NCBI GenBank assembly: GCA_045599185.1 | Contig: JAZRVO010000015.1 | Span: forward strand, 1-64,000 | Direction of reading: 5' to 3' | Source: UBA1240 sp045599185 | Lineage (GTDB): Bacteria > Spirochaetota > Spirochaetia > Treponematales > Treponemataceae | DNA: 64,000 nt | Part shown: positions 24,139-32,955 of the stretch, one piece after another | How the letters are laid out: the number at the start of each line of letters is the position of its first letter | Numbering within the stretch: the stretch's first letter is position 1 | Program-made: the position numbers and the translations under genes | The notes under the pieces: generated by a model | Told to the model about the DNA's origin: nothing | The model's input: the letters and a program-made list of their open reading frames with translations, nothing else | Database searches by the model: none

Positions 24139-25865
24139 TGAAAGAACTGATGTTAGGAAACAAGGCCGTTGCCCGCGGACTGTACGAGGCAGGGTGTTCA
24201 GTAATTTCAAGTTATCCGGGTACACCAAGTACCGAAATTACAGAAGAAGCGGCTAAATACGATGAAATTTATTGCGAATGGGCACCAAATGAAAAAGTAG
24301 CCCTGGAAGTTGCCCACGGTGCAACATTGGGCGGCCGGCGTGCGGCGTGTGCCATGAAGCATGTCGGTCTTAACGTTGCTGCAGACCCTCTTTTTACCAT
24401 TTCATATCAGGGGCTTAACGCAGGTCTTGTTGTCTGTGTTGCAGATGATCCGGGAATGCATTCTTCTCAGAATGAACAGGACAGCCGCCATTATGCAATT
24501 GCGGCAAAAGTTCCAATGCTTGAACCAAGTGACAGCCAGGAAGCAATTGATTTTATAAAAGCTGGTTACGAAATTTCAGAAAAATACAATACGCCGGTTT
24601 TTATAAGGCTTTGCACAAGGGTTTCTCATTCTCAAAGCGTTGTTGCTACAGGCGAAAGAAATTTGCCGCCGCAGGTTCCTTACGTTAAAGATTCGATGAA
24701 GGTTATGATGACCAAAGCTTCACGCGATGGCCATGTAAGGGTTGAACAGCGCACAAAAGATTTGTCTCAATGGGCAGAAACCTGTTCTCTTAACAGAATT
24801 GAACTGGCAAAAGACGGAAAAAGCAAAATTGGAATTATAACTTCTTCAACTTCCTATCAGTATGCAAAGGAAGTGTGGGGCGACAGTGCAAACATACTTA
24901 AACTTGGTATGGTTTATCCTCTTCCTCAAAAACTAATTACAGATTTTGCTTCTAAAGCAGAAGAAATTTATGTTCTTGAAGAACTTGATCCTATTATTGA
25001 AAATTACGTAAAAACACTCGGCATTAAAGTTCATGGAAAAGATACGTTTCCTGTATGCGGCGAATTTTCGCAGAACCTTATCAAGAAATGCGTTTCCATG
25101 CCGGTTCCTTCTACCATCAAAATTGAAGATTCAATACCGCCGCGCCCGCCTGTAATGTGTGCCGGCTGTCCGCACCGTGGAATTTTCTATATTCTCAGCA
25201 AAAACAAAACCATGGTTTATGGTGACATTGGCTGCTACACGCTTGGGGCTGTTGCACCGCTTAATGCCATGGACTTAAATGTCTGTATGGGCGCGTCTTG
25301 TTCCGGGCTTCACGGTTTTAATAAAGCAATGGGCGCTGCCGGCGAAAAAAACAGCGTAGGCGTAATCGGCGATTCTACTTTCATTCATTCCGGCATAACG
25401 GGAATTACGGATATTGCGTACAACATGACCAATTCAACGGTAATTATTCTGGACAATTCAATTACGGGAATGACCGGGCATCAGCAGAACCCTACAACCG
25501 GTAAAAATTTGCGCGGCGAACCTGCCGGAAAAGTTGACCTTGAAGCATTGTGCCGCGCCGTAGGCTTTAATCGTGTAACGGTTGTAGATCCGTATAATCT
25601 TTCGCAGGTTGAAAAAGTGCTGAAAGAAGAACTTGCGGCAGAAGAACCAAGCATTATAATCAGCCGCCGCCCCTGCGTCATGATAAAGGGCACCGTGCAT
25701 AATCCGCCAATTTCCGTTAATGAAGAAAAATGCGTAGGATGCAAAATGTGCATGAAAATCGGATGTCCTGCAATTGCCTTTAAGGATAAAAAAGCCAGAA
25801 TTGATTCAACTTTGTGCATTGGCTGCAAGGTATGTACACAGATGTGCAAAACAGGAGCGCTGTAA
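24138..25865 (+). CDS. iorA: Indolepyruvate:ferredoxin oxidoreductase alpha subunit
   Basis: IorA oxidatively decarboxylates aryl-2-oxoacids to aryl-acyl-CoA and reduces ferredoxin, using thiamine diphosphate. The 575 residues show an N-terminal pyrimidine-binding domain (SSYPGTPSTEI), a ThDP-binding region (GDIGCYTLG, GVIGDSTFIHSG, DNSITGMTGHQQNP), an RPPVMCAGCPHRG motif, and two C-terminal [4Fe-4S] sites (CVGCKMCMKIGCP and CIGCKVCTQMC). It overlaps both neighbours by one base, so ligase, iorA and iorB are translationally coupled. Confidence 0.94.
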   Translation: MKELMLGNKAVARGLYEAGCSVISSYPGTPSTEITEEAAKYDEIYCEWAPNEKVALEVAHGATLGGRRAACAMKHVGLNVAADPLFTISYQGLNAGLVVCVADDPGMHSSQNEQDSRHYAIAAKVPMLEPSDSQEAIDFIKAGYEISEKYNTPVFIRLCTRVSHSQSVVATGERNLPPQVPYVKDSMKVMMTKASRDGHVRVEQRTKDLSQWAETCSLNRIELAKDGKSKIGIITSSTSYQYAKEVWGDSANILKLGMVYPLPQKLITDFASKAEEIYVLEELDPIIENYVKTLGIKVHGKDTFPVCGEFSQNLIKKCVSMPVPSTIKIEDSIPPRPPVMCAGCPHRGIFYILSKNKTMVYGDIGCYTLGAVAPLNAMDLNVCMGASCSGLHGFNKAMGAAGEKNSVGVIGDSTFIHSGITGITDIAYNMTNSTVIILDNSITGMTGHQQNPTTGKNLRGEPAGKVDLEALCRAVGFNRVTVVDPYNLSQVEKVLKEELAAEEPSIIISRRPCVMIKGTVHNPPISVNEEKCVGCKMCMKIGCPAIAFKDKKARIDSTLCIGCKVCTQMCKTGAL

Positions 25866-26434
25866 TGGTTAAAAATATTATGATAGTTGGTGTAGGCGGG
25901 CAGGGCACTTTGCTTGCCAGTAAACTTTTAGGCTGGGTTCTTGTAAATCAGGGCTACGACGTAAAAGTTAGCGAAGTACATGGCATGAGCCAGAGAGGCG
26001 GCAGCGTAGTAACTTATGTGCGTTTTGGCGAAAAGGTTTATTCGCCTGTAATAGATAAAGGTGAAGCAGACGTAATTCTGTCTTTTGAAAAACTTGAAGC
26101 TGCACGATGGCTGGAATATTTAAAACCGAACGGAAAAATTATTGTAAACACCCAGGAAATGGAACCAATGCCGGTAATTACCGGAAATGCGGAATATCCT
26201 TCTGACCTGATTGGAAAGATGAAATCTGCCGGGGCTGATGTTGACGCGCAGGATTTTCTGGAACTTGCAAATAAGGCAGGTTCTTCAAAAGCTGTAAACA
26301 TTGCACTGATGGGACGGCTTTCAAAAAGTTTTCCGGAAATACCGGAACAGGTATGGCAGGACGCAATCAGGGCAAATGTTCCTTCAAAATTCCTTGAACT
26401 TAATCAAAAAGCATTTGAATACGGGCGGTGCTAA
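25865..26434 (+). CDS. iorB: Indolepyruvate:ferredoxin oxidoreductase beta subunit
   Basis: The 189-residue gamma-domain subunit begins MVKNIMIVGVGGQGTLLASKLLGW and contains VSEVHGMSQRGGSVVTYVRFG, both family hallmarks. The start at 25865 overlaps the iorA stop (TAATG); the longer frame from 25814 is only the end of iorA in another frame. With IorA it forms the complete oxidoreductase. A very strong terminator follows. Confidence 0.94.
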   Translation: MVKNIMIVGVGGQGTLLASKLLGWVLVNQGYDVKVSEVHGMSQRGGSVVTYVRFGEKVYSPVIDKGEADVILSFEKLEAARWLEYLKPNGKIIVNTQEMEPMPVITGNAEYPSDLIGKMKSAGADVDAQDFLELANKAGSSKAVNIALMGRLSKSFPEIPEQVWQDAIRANVPSKFLELNQKAFEYGRC

Positions 26435-26483
26435 ATTTTCTGCCGTAAAGTGCATTTAAACAAAAGTAAAATGCTGAAATGAA

Positions 26484-26536
26484 CAAAAAAAGGCTTAGCA
26501 ATCTGCAAAACTTTGCAATTGTTAGGCCTTTTTTTA
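26484..26536. terminator. Strong terminator between iorB and the alpha-galactosidase
   Basis: AAAAGGCTTAGCAAT and ATTGTTAGGCCTTTT form a 15-position stem with few mismatches, capped by TGCAAAACTTTGCA. A/T tracts on both sides make it bidirectional between convergent genes. Confidence 0.88.
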
Positions 26537-26617
26537 TTTGCGCCAGCAAAACCGGCTTTTATAAATTTTCCGGTTTTTTACCGCGGCGCAATTCGTTTAT
26601 TTTTCTGATTTTTCAGT

Positions 26618-28549
26618 TTATTCAAGCTGGCATACTGAAAAAATGTTTGTTGCGTGTGGCGCGGTTATAAACGTTGTGCCGTCAACAGCGTCAAACATTG
26701 CTGCCGAACCTTCTGCAAGTTCAAAACTGCTGTCGTTAAAGTTTTTGCCCGTTTCTTCTGCCAAAATTGCGCGCAAATCGCCGGAACTTACAGGATAATC
26801 GCCGTCGCTTAAGTTTATGCAGCCGCAGTATCTGGCATCGCTGCTGAAAATTATGTAAACGTCTTTTTCAACATTGCGCAGTCCAAACTGCACGCCTGCA
26901 AACTTCTGGTATAAATCAACAATTTTTCTGTTCAGTTCTGCTTCGCTGCCACCGGCAAATTTTGCCGGATCGTCCGAATACATCATCTGACCGGCAAAAA
27001 GATAGTTTACCAGCGCAATTGTAAGTTTTTCTTCAACATTAAGCGTGCAGTTTTCTTCACGGATAAAAATTACGTCCGGGTCGTTGCAAAAAACCGCGCC
27101 GTTCCAAAAGGCGTGCCCCAAAGTATCTTTCATGTTAAGCCATGCGCTTGGGCGGCCGCAAAAATCAAGCTTTTTCATGTCCAGGCTGTCCCAGTGTTCT
27201 TTCGTATCCGTGCCAATGCGCGAAAGCGGCAAATGCTGGTAGGAAGCTTCAAACGGCATGCCACAGCCCAAATAGGCCACATTGTTTCCGTCCTTGCTTA
27301 TTTTGCGGTTGGTTAAAACTTCCATTGCCTTTCTGTAATGTTCGTAGGCCGCACCGCCGTTTGCAAAAGCCCCGTCCAGCATTCCTGCAAACAGAAAATC
27401 CAGTTTTATATAGCCAAAACCCCACTGGTTTACAAGTTTTTCCATTAAGCCGTCAATAAAATCAATCACTTCCGGCCGGCTTAAGTCCCAGCAAAAATAA
27501 TTGAAAGCTTTTGCAGGCTGATACTTTCCGCCGCGCGCACCCCACGCAAAATTGAACCCTGCCGGAACAGGCCTGCCGTTTTTATCGCGCAAAAGCCAGT
27601 CTTTATGCTGCTGTACAAAATCAGCACGGTAATCGCAAATAAAAGGCGCAATCCACAAGCCGGGAATATAGCCTTGGGCGCGTATTTTGTCAGTAACGCT
27701 TTTCAAGCCATCAGGAAACCTTTCAGCGTTAATTTCCCATTGGCCGGTTGCCTGCTGCCAGCCGTCGTCAATTTGAAAAACCACGGGTTTATTCTGGTCA
27801 ATATAGGAAAGTTTTATGAAATTTTCGGTTTTGCCCAAAGCTTCAAGGTCTTCCAGAATAAGGTTCTGGTCAATTTTGTTGTAATGGTTGTACCACGATT
27901 CCCAGCCGCCGCAGTGTTCGCCCAAAAAATTAAGGCTTTCAAAGCGGCTGTCGCCGTACAGTTCAAAAATGCACTGTTTAAGCGAAAAATAGTTTGGCGC
28001 AAAAAAGGTGCAAAGCTTTGCAACAGTTTCGCCAGGCTGGTATGTTTTGTTTTTTGCATAAGCCCAGCAGTTTATTGTTGCCGTTTTGCGGTTTACCGTA
28101 TAGCGCACAGGCGCGGTGTTTTTTCCTGTTGAAGCAATCACCAGATACCGGCTTCCCCAGCGCAGGTAAATTATGAATTTTCCCTGCAAAAGGCTGGCAC
28201 TGTATTTTTCCTTTGGCGTGCACGGCACATCAATGTATTTGGCAAATGCCGGAATCAAAAAACGCCGGTACTTTGGGTATGCTTCGCCGGGCTGAACTTC
28301 CCAGCCTGCGTCCCAGCTTTGCCAGCCTGTTCCCATAAAAGAAAAATTCTGTGAACCGAAAGAAGAAATGTCTGCATCGCTGCCCAAAACTTCGCCCAAA
28401 AGCTGGCTAATTGAAAAACTTGCAAAGCAGGTTTGGGCGTTCTGTTCACCGGCGGTAAACTGGCTTTGTGCTGAATATTCAAAAGTTACAAAAGCAGTGT
28501 TATTAGAAAAAGTGCCTTCTGTTCTTGCAAAATTTACGTTTCTTTCCAT
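26618..28549 (-). CDS. Alpha-galactosidase-like glycoside hydrolase (GH36 type)
   Basis: The 643-residue protein has the clan-D layout: an N-terminal beta-sandwich, then a TIM barrel with VVFQIDDGWQ, PGLWIAPF, CWDLSRPEVIDFID and the nucleophile motif YIKLDFLFAG (near residue 380); RIGTDTKEHWD (near 445) carries the likely acid/base Asp. It probably removes alpha-galactosyl residues from raffinose-type sugars or galactomannan. There is no signal peptide, so it is cytoplasmic. The start 28549 has a GAGGAACAG ribosome site; an in-frame ATG 12 bp upstream overlaps that site. It is divergent from the gene at 28846. Confidence 0.88.
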   Translation of the reverse strand: MERNVNFARTEGTFSNNTAFVTFEYSAQSQFTAGEQNAQTCFASFSISQLLGEVLGSDADISSFGSQNFSFMGTGWQSWDAGWEVQPGEAYPKYRRFLIPAFAKYIDVPCTPKEKYSASLLQGKFIIYLRWGSRYLVIASTGKNTAPVRYTVNRKTATINCWAYAKNKTYQPGETVAKLCTFFAPNYFSLKQCIFELYGDSRFESLNFLGEHCGGWESWYNHYNKIDQNLILEDLEALGKTENFIKLSYIDQNKPVVFQIDDGWQQATGQWEINAERFPDGLKSVTDKIRAQGYIPGLWIAPFICDYRADFVQQHKDWLLRDKNGRPVPAGFNFAWGARGGKYQPAKAFNYFCWDLSRPEVIDFIDGLMEKLVNQWGFGYIKLDFLFAGMLDGAFANGGAAYEHYRKAMEVLTNRKISKDGNNVAYLGCGMPFEASYQHLPLSRIGTDTKEHWDSLDMKKLDFCGRPSAWLNMKDTLGHAFWNGAVFCNDPDVIFIREENCTLNVEEKLTIALVNYLFAGQMMYSDDPAKFAGGSEAELNRKIVDLYQKFAGVQFGLRNVEKDVYIIFSSDARYCGCINLSDGDYPVSSGDLRAILAEETGKNFNDSSFELAEGSAAMFDAVDGTTFITAPHATNIFSVCQLE

Positions 28550-28626
28550 TCTGTTCCTCATTCTTACGGGTAAAGTAATTTAATTTGTAAAATGTAATTT
28601 AATGATAATTCAACTTTGGGCAATTT

Positions 28627-28682
28627 GAAAGTGACTTTTGTAACATGAAAGTGACTATAGCTTTGCTGATAGCGCCGTGACT
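28627..28682. repeat. GAAAGTGACT direct repeats
   Basis: GAAAGTGACT occurs at 28627-28636 and 28647-28656, exactly 20 bp apart, and GTGACT again at 28677. A two-turn spacing is typical of tandem activator sites. They lie between the alpha-galactosidase and the glycosyltransferase-like gene. Confidence 0.5.
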
Positions 28683-28710
28683 GTTTGCAGAAAAAATATA
28701 AAAAAATTAG

Positions 28711-28739
28711 TTGACAGAGTAAAAAACGGAGTTTACTAT
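28711..28739 (+). promoter_or_regulatory. Promoter of the glycosyltransferase-like gene
   Basis: TTGACA (28711-28716), 17 bp, TACTAT (28734-28739), predicted start near 28746, immediately next to the palindromic operator at 28748. Confidence 0.75.
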
Positions 28740-28747
28740 TCTGATAA

Positions 28748-28764
28748 TGATAGTTTAACTATCA
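28748..28764. promoter_or_regulatory. TetR-style operator
   Basis: TGATAGTT-T-AACTATCA is a perfect 8-bp inverted repeat with a 1-base centre, sitting on the predicted transcription start. An extra half-site CTATCACG follows at 28779-28786, and isolated TGATAG half-sites occur at 28665-28670 and 30355-30360. The TetR gene two positions downstream is the natural candidate to bind it. Confidence 0.65.
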
Positions 28765-28845
28765 CGGATATAGAAAACCTATCACGCACGTAATCATGAC
28801 TTGCAGCGTGAAAAAAAATTGCGCGTATATAAGGGAGCGTACAAA

Positions 28846-30318
28846 ATGGACAAGACTTCTGTTATTTTTGGAAATGAAATTGATAAGGCCGTTGTAAAAA
28901 AGGCATACAAACAGCAGAAAAAGCATCTTAAAAAATTTGGCGATGACCGCAACGCCCAGTATCATCTTGCTGCCGTTGACAACCCGGTTTTAACGCCTGC
29001 TTTTGGCGTAAAAAATCTTGTTCTTTCTAAAAATCCTCTGGAAACTTTGCCTCCTAAGCCAATCATCATTGGAAATATCCGCATGGGGTTCGGTCATTAC
29101 CGCATCAGCATGGCAATGGCTTCGGCTGCCCGTTCAATGGGGTATACGCCGCTGTGGCTGGACTTAAACTCTTTCCCTGAAACAACATGCACAAAAATCA
29201 TTGCTTCGCAGAATGAACTTTATTCAATGGGTTCGCGCCTTAGCCAAAAAAGCAGGCTTTTTAACAAGCTTTACTGGGAACCGCTGAACAGCGAAGGCTT
29301 TAAGAAAATTACATATAACGCATGCGATCAGGCCGCTTCGGAACTGATGACGCCGCTTTTTAACGATCTGGCAAAAGACATTCCTTATGTTGCAACCCAC
29401 GTATGGCCTGCACAGGCTGCGGTACACGCAGGAATGACAAAAGTTGTAAACGCCATTCCAGACAACTGGCCAATGGGCCTGCATTTAAGCGAAGGTGCGC
29501 TGCACACCGTTCAAACGCCTTCATGCTACTGGGGCTACCGCACTTTGCGCGGAATGGACGGAAAAAACATTCTTAAACCGATGGGCGAAAACGACATTAT
29601 GTACACCGGCCACTACATAGACCACGAAATGCTTTGCAGTATTGAAGACGACTGCAAAAAGCGCATTGAACGCGCCAAAAACGGAAAGGCAATACGCTTT
29701 CTGCTTACCATTGGCGGGGCAGGGGCACAGGGCGAATTTTTTGGCGGAATTATAAAAACGCTTTTGCCTTACGTTAAAAACGGAAAAGCTGCACTTTATG
29801 TAAATGTTGGCGATTACCGCAATGTTTGGGACAAATTTCTTGCTACAATTCCGGAACTTGTCCAGCTTAAAAACGCCGGCAAATGCACGGAACATTTTGA
29901 AAACTGGGAAGATACTCGTTCTTTTGCAGAAAAAGCCTTAAACGCCGCTGATGAAAGCTGCGACGGCGTACACGCTTTTTATCACAAAGATATTTTTGCC
30001 GCGGTTTACTGCACCAACGTTTTAATGCGTGCCTGCGACGTGCTGGTTACAAAACCAAGCGAACTGGCTTTTTACCCGGTTCCAAAACTGCTTATCCGCC
30101 GTGTTGGCGGCCACGAAATGTGGGGCGCAATCCGTGCAGCCGAAGTTGGTGACGGAACGCCGGAATGTTCAACCGTTGCCGAAGCATGCAGCATTGCAGA
30201 AAAGTTTATAAACAACAGCGATTATCTGTGCAGCATGTGCAGCCATATTCTTAATGCGGCAAAACAGGAAATTTATGACGGTGCTTACAAAGTTGTAAAG
30301 GCCGCAGCTGAACGTTAA
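28846..30318 (+). CDS. Glycosyltransferase-like protein of unknown specificity
   Basis: The 490-residue cytoplasmic protein has a GT-B feel: a glycine-rich entry motif GNIRMGFGHYRISMAMA (about residue 80) similar to the GGGH region of MurG/MGDG-synthase-type enzymes, and a C-terminal donor-like region with CDVLVTKPSELAFYPVPKLL and GGHEMWGAI. I cannot assign a substrate. Start 28846 follows GGGAGCGTACAAA. It is the first gene of a same-strand run with the TetR gene and the sugar symporter, under a TetR-style operator, and is divergent from an alpha-galactosidase. It may be a glycoside-modifying enzyme. Confidence 0.6.
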   Translation: MDKTSVIFGNEIDKAVVKKAYKQQKKHLKKFGDDRNAQYHLAAVDNPVLTPAFGVKNLVLSKNPLETLPPKPIIIGNIRMGFGHYRISMAMASAARSMGYTPLWLDLNSFPETTCTKIIASQNELYSMGSRLSQKSRLFNKLYWEPLNSEGFKKITYNACDQAASELMTPLFNDLAKDIPYVATHVWPAQAAVHAGMTKVVNAIPDNWPMGLHLSEGALHTVQTPSCYWGYRTLRGMDGKNILKPMGENDIMYTGHYIDHEMLCSIEDDCKKRIERAKNGKAIRFLLTIGGAGAQGEFFGGIIKTLLPYVKNGKAALYVNVGDYRNVWDKFLATIPELVQLKNAGKCTEHFENWEDTRSFAEKALNAADESCDGVHAFYHKDIFAAVYCTNVLMRACDVLVTKPSELAFYPVPKLLIRRVGGHEMWGAIRAAEVGDGTPECSTVAEACSIAEKFINNSDYLCSMCSHILNAAKQEIYDGAYKVVKAAAER

Positions 30319-30449
30319 GTAAAACCTATTTGCATGGAAGAGGCAGAATCATGCTGATAGTCGTTGTAATTGATTTGATTTTTGTTTAATCTTTTGCAGC
30401 GGCAAAGAAAGTGCTTTTTTGCTTTTTTTCTGCAAAAAACGGAGGATTT

Positions 30450-31118
30450 ATGAACTTAAAAGAAAAACGTCAGAAAGAACAGGATGAAATGAAATTGCGC
30501 CGCATGGAACACGTGCTGGACTGTGCCTTTGAATTGTTTTGCGAGCATGGAATTGATTCAGTTTCAATGAATGAAATAGCCCTTAAGGCTGAAATAGGTG
30601 TTGCTTCTTTGTACCGTTATTTCGTTACAAAAGAATCGCTTGCCATTCAGTGTGCAAAGCAGGCATGGGACATTGTTGCAGATGAATTTGCAGTTCTTTT
30701 TGAAGACCCGGAATACAAGGAAAAAAATGGATTCGGACAGATAATCGTAATTTTTTCAATTTTCTGCGAACTTTACCGTTCAAAAGAAGAATTTTTCCGC
30801 TTCATCTGCTATTTCGATTCTTACATTCACCGCAACAATGTTTCAATTGAAGCGCTGGACAGTTACGAAGCCGGAATACAGGGAACAAAGGAAATTGTAA
30901 TGAATGCCTTGCAGAAAGGCTTTGAAGACGGCAGCATCCGAAAGGAACTGCGCCAGAATGACAACGGAGAAACCCTGTATTACACCTTAATGCACAGTCT
31001 GTTTGCCCTTGCGCAAAAACTTTCTGTTTCTGGTTCAATGCTTGCAATGAACAAAAAGGTTTCGGGTTCTGCCCAAATGAAAACCCTTTCACAATTGCTG
31101 ATTGCAGCCTTGCAGTAA
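30450..31118 (+). CDS. TetR/AcrR-family transcriptional regulator
   Basis: The 222-residue protein has the TetR helix-turn-helix near residues 15-60 (HVLDCAFELFCEHGIDSVSM, then AEIGVASLYRYFVTKESLA) and an all-helical ligand domain. Start 30450 has GGAGGATTT; an upstream in-frame ATG at 30411 lacks a ribosome site. It lies between the glycosyltransferase-like gene and the symporter. It probably binds the palindrome at 28748-28764. Confidence 0.9.
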   Translation: MNLKEKRQKEQDEMKLRRMEHVLDCAFELFCEHGIDSVSMNEIALKAEIGVASLYRYFVTKESLAIQCAKQAWDIVADEFAVLFEDPEYKEKNGFGQIIVIFSIFCELYRSKEEFFRFICYFDSYIHRNNVSIEALDSYEAGIQGTKEIVMNALQKGFEDGSIRKELRQNDNGETLYYTLMHSLFALAQKLSVSGSMLAMNKKVSGSAQMKTLSQLLIAALQ

Positions 31119-31267
31119 GGCTTTGGTGCGTTGCATTTCTAAAAAGTGCAGGCTTGTGCGCAGGCTTAAATTTGCGCTATTTAATTGAAGAAAATATTGG
31201 AAAATTTCTGAAATCCGCAGTTTTGGGAATTTTCCGTAGCTGTTTGTTATAAATTAGGAGGAACATT

Positions 31268-32629
31268 ATGAAAACGTTGACGAAAGGCAAAATGTGGCTT
31301 TTTGCTATCGGTCAGGGCGGTTACGCCATTCTTTCAGGCTTAATTGGCAGCTGGCTTGTTTATTTTTACCAGCCAACTCAGGAACTTGTTGCCCAGGGGC
31401 AAAGCGCACTTATACCGCAGGGGAAGGTTATTTTTGGCGTTTTGACCATTTTGGGGCTTATTGCTGCTGCCGGCCGCATTTTTGATGCCGTTACCGATCC
31501 GCTGATTGCGTCGTGGTCTGACAAATGCAAAAGCAAGAACGGCCGCCGCATACCGTTTTTAAAGGCTGCAGCCCTGCCGCTTGCAGTGGTAACTGTTCTG
31601 GTGTTCAGCGCGCCGTTTAGTGCCGGTTCTACGGCAAACGGCATCTGGCTTTTTGTAATGGTTGCCCTTTACTATTTCTTAATTACCGCATACTGCACGC
31701 CGTTTACCGCCCTTTATGCCGAACTGGGCAAAACAGCCGAAGAACGCATGTTCCTTTCTACCGCAATGTCTTTAACTTTTATTGTTGGTACTGCCTTTGC
31801 TTATGTTGCACCGGCTTTGTGGGACATTTTTATCGGTATGGGCATGGGGCGCTTCAGTGCAATTCGCCTTGCAATGACTTTGCTTGCCGGTATTGCAGCT
31901 TTGGGAATGTTCTGCCCGGTTTTTTTCATAAAGGAAACTGACTATGTAGAAGCAAAACCTGTTGAAAGCAACGCAATGCAGTCTCTTGCAGCAACTTTCA
32001 GAAATAAGGATTTCCGCATTTTTGTCGGTTCGGACATTTTTTACTGGATTGGCCTTACAATGTTTCAAACCGGCCTGCCGTTTTTTGTAACAACACTGAT
32101 GAAGCTTGACGAAGGCTGGAACACCATTCTGTTTGTGGGAATGACTGCACTTTCGCTGGTTTTTTACGTGCCAATCAATTTTGCAACAGGCAAAGTTGGA
32201 AAGAAAAAAATGGTTCTGTTTGCCTTTGTAATGTTCACAATAACTTTTGCATTTACTTCATTTACGGGCACGCTTGCCTTGCCGCCGGTAGTACAGGGCG
32301 TGCTGGTCGTTGTGCTTGGTTCGCTGCCAATGGCAATTTTTGGCATTTTGCCCCAGGCAATGGTTGCCGATGTTGCTGAATATGAAGCTGCAGAAACCGG
32401 CGAAAACCGTCAGGGCATGTTTTTTGCCGCACGTACTTTCTGCTTTAAGCTTGGTCAAAGCCTTGCAATGCTTCTGTTTACGTCACTTTCTACCATTGGC
32501 GGCAGCGGCGTAACAACTGAAAACGGCGTGCGCATTGTGGCAGTTACTTCTGCCGTGCTGTGCCTTGTTGGCGGCCTTGTTCTTGTTGCCTTCAACGAAA
32601 AAAAGATTACGGCAAAAATTACAAAATAA
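31268..32629 (+). CDS. GPH-family sugar:cation symporter (MFS)
   Basis: The 453-residue protein has 12 membrane helices and the glycoside-pentoside-hexuronide signature: FDAVTDPLIASWSDKCKSKNGRRIPFL in the loop after helix 2 (read as DAVTDP...SDK...GRRIPF). It imports glycosides with Na+ or H+. Start follows AGGAGGAAC. Together with the divergent alpha-galactosidase it forms a plausible uptake and hydrolysis set for a galactoside. An inverted repeat GGAAAATT/AATTTTCC lies in the upstream spacer (about 31199-31234). Confidence 0.9.
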   Translation: MKTLTKGKMWLFAIGQGGYAILSGLIGSWLVYFYQPTQELVAQGQSALIPQGKVIFGVLTILGLIAAAGRIFDAVTDPLIASWSDKCKSKNGRRIPFLKAAALPLAVVTVLVFSAPFSAGSTANGIWLFVMVALYYFLITAYCTPFTALYAELGKTAEERMFLSTAMSLTFIVGTAFAYVAPALWDIFIGMGMGRFSAIRLAMTLLAGIAALGMFCPVFFIKETDYVEAKPVESNAMQSLAATFRNKDFRIFVGSDIFYWIGLTMFQTGLPFFVTTLMKLDEGWNTILFVGMTALSLVFYVPINFATGKVGKKKMVLFAFVMFTITFAFTSFTGTLALPPVVQGVLVVVLGSLPMAIFGILPQAMVADVAEYEAAETGENRQGMFFAARTFCFKLGQSLAMLLFTSLSTIGGSGVTTENGVRIVAVTSAVLCLVGGLVLVAFNEKKITAKITK

Positions 32630-32686
32630 CCCAAACTTCGCGTTTAAAATATTTGCCTGAAAAATGTAGAATAATTTTATAAATAG

Positions 32687-32803
32687 CAACCGCAGGCAGG
32701 CACGGACGCGAAAAAAAATCGTCACGACCGAAGGGCGCATTTGCAGCGCAGCTTCGAGCAACGCTTTTTTCGAGGTAGGGACTGCCTGAAGGTTGTTTTT
32801 TTT
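32687..32803 (+). ncRNA. Candidate structured RNA with U-tract
   Basis: Four nested stems close on one another: CAACC/GGTTG (32687-32691 with 32791-32795), CAGGCAG/CTGCCTG (32693-32699 with 32782-32788), CGAAAAAA/TTTTTTCG (32709-32716 with 32765-32772), and CGAAG/CTTCG (32729-32733 with 32752-32756) around GCGC/GCGC. Eight Ts follow directly. A TATAAA at 32678-32683 would place the 5' end at the first stem. No reading frame of note is present. I cannot match it to a known RNA family; it could instead be a dispersed palindromic repeat. Confidence 0.5.
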
Positions 32804-32857
32804 CGAAAATTTTTCAAACTCGACATTCGGGCAAAATAATTTTTAATGCCGCGTGCA

Positions 32858-32890
32858 AGCCCTGTTTTACTGCAAAACAGGGCTTTTTTT
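32858..32890 (+). terminator. Strong isolated terminator
   Basis: AGCCCTGTTTT (32858-32868), loop ACTGC, AAAACAGGGCT (32874-32884) and a T run. No gene ends just before it: it is 230 bp after the symporter and 55 bp after the candidate RNA, so it may end either transcript. Confidence 0.75.
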
Positions 32891-32955
32891 ATGCCCAAAT
32901 GTTGTATATAATGGTAGAAAATATTACAACTTGAAGTTTTTGGCGGGCTTGCAGA

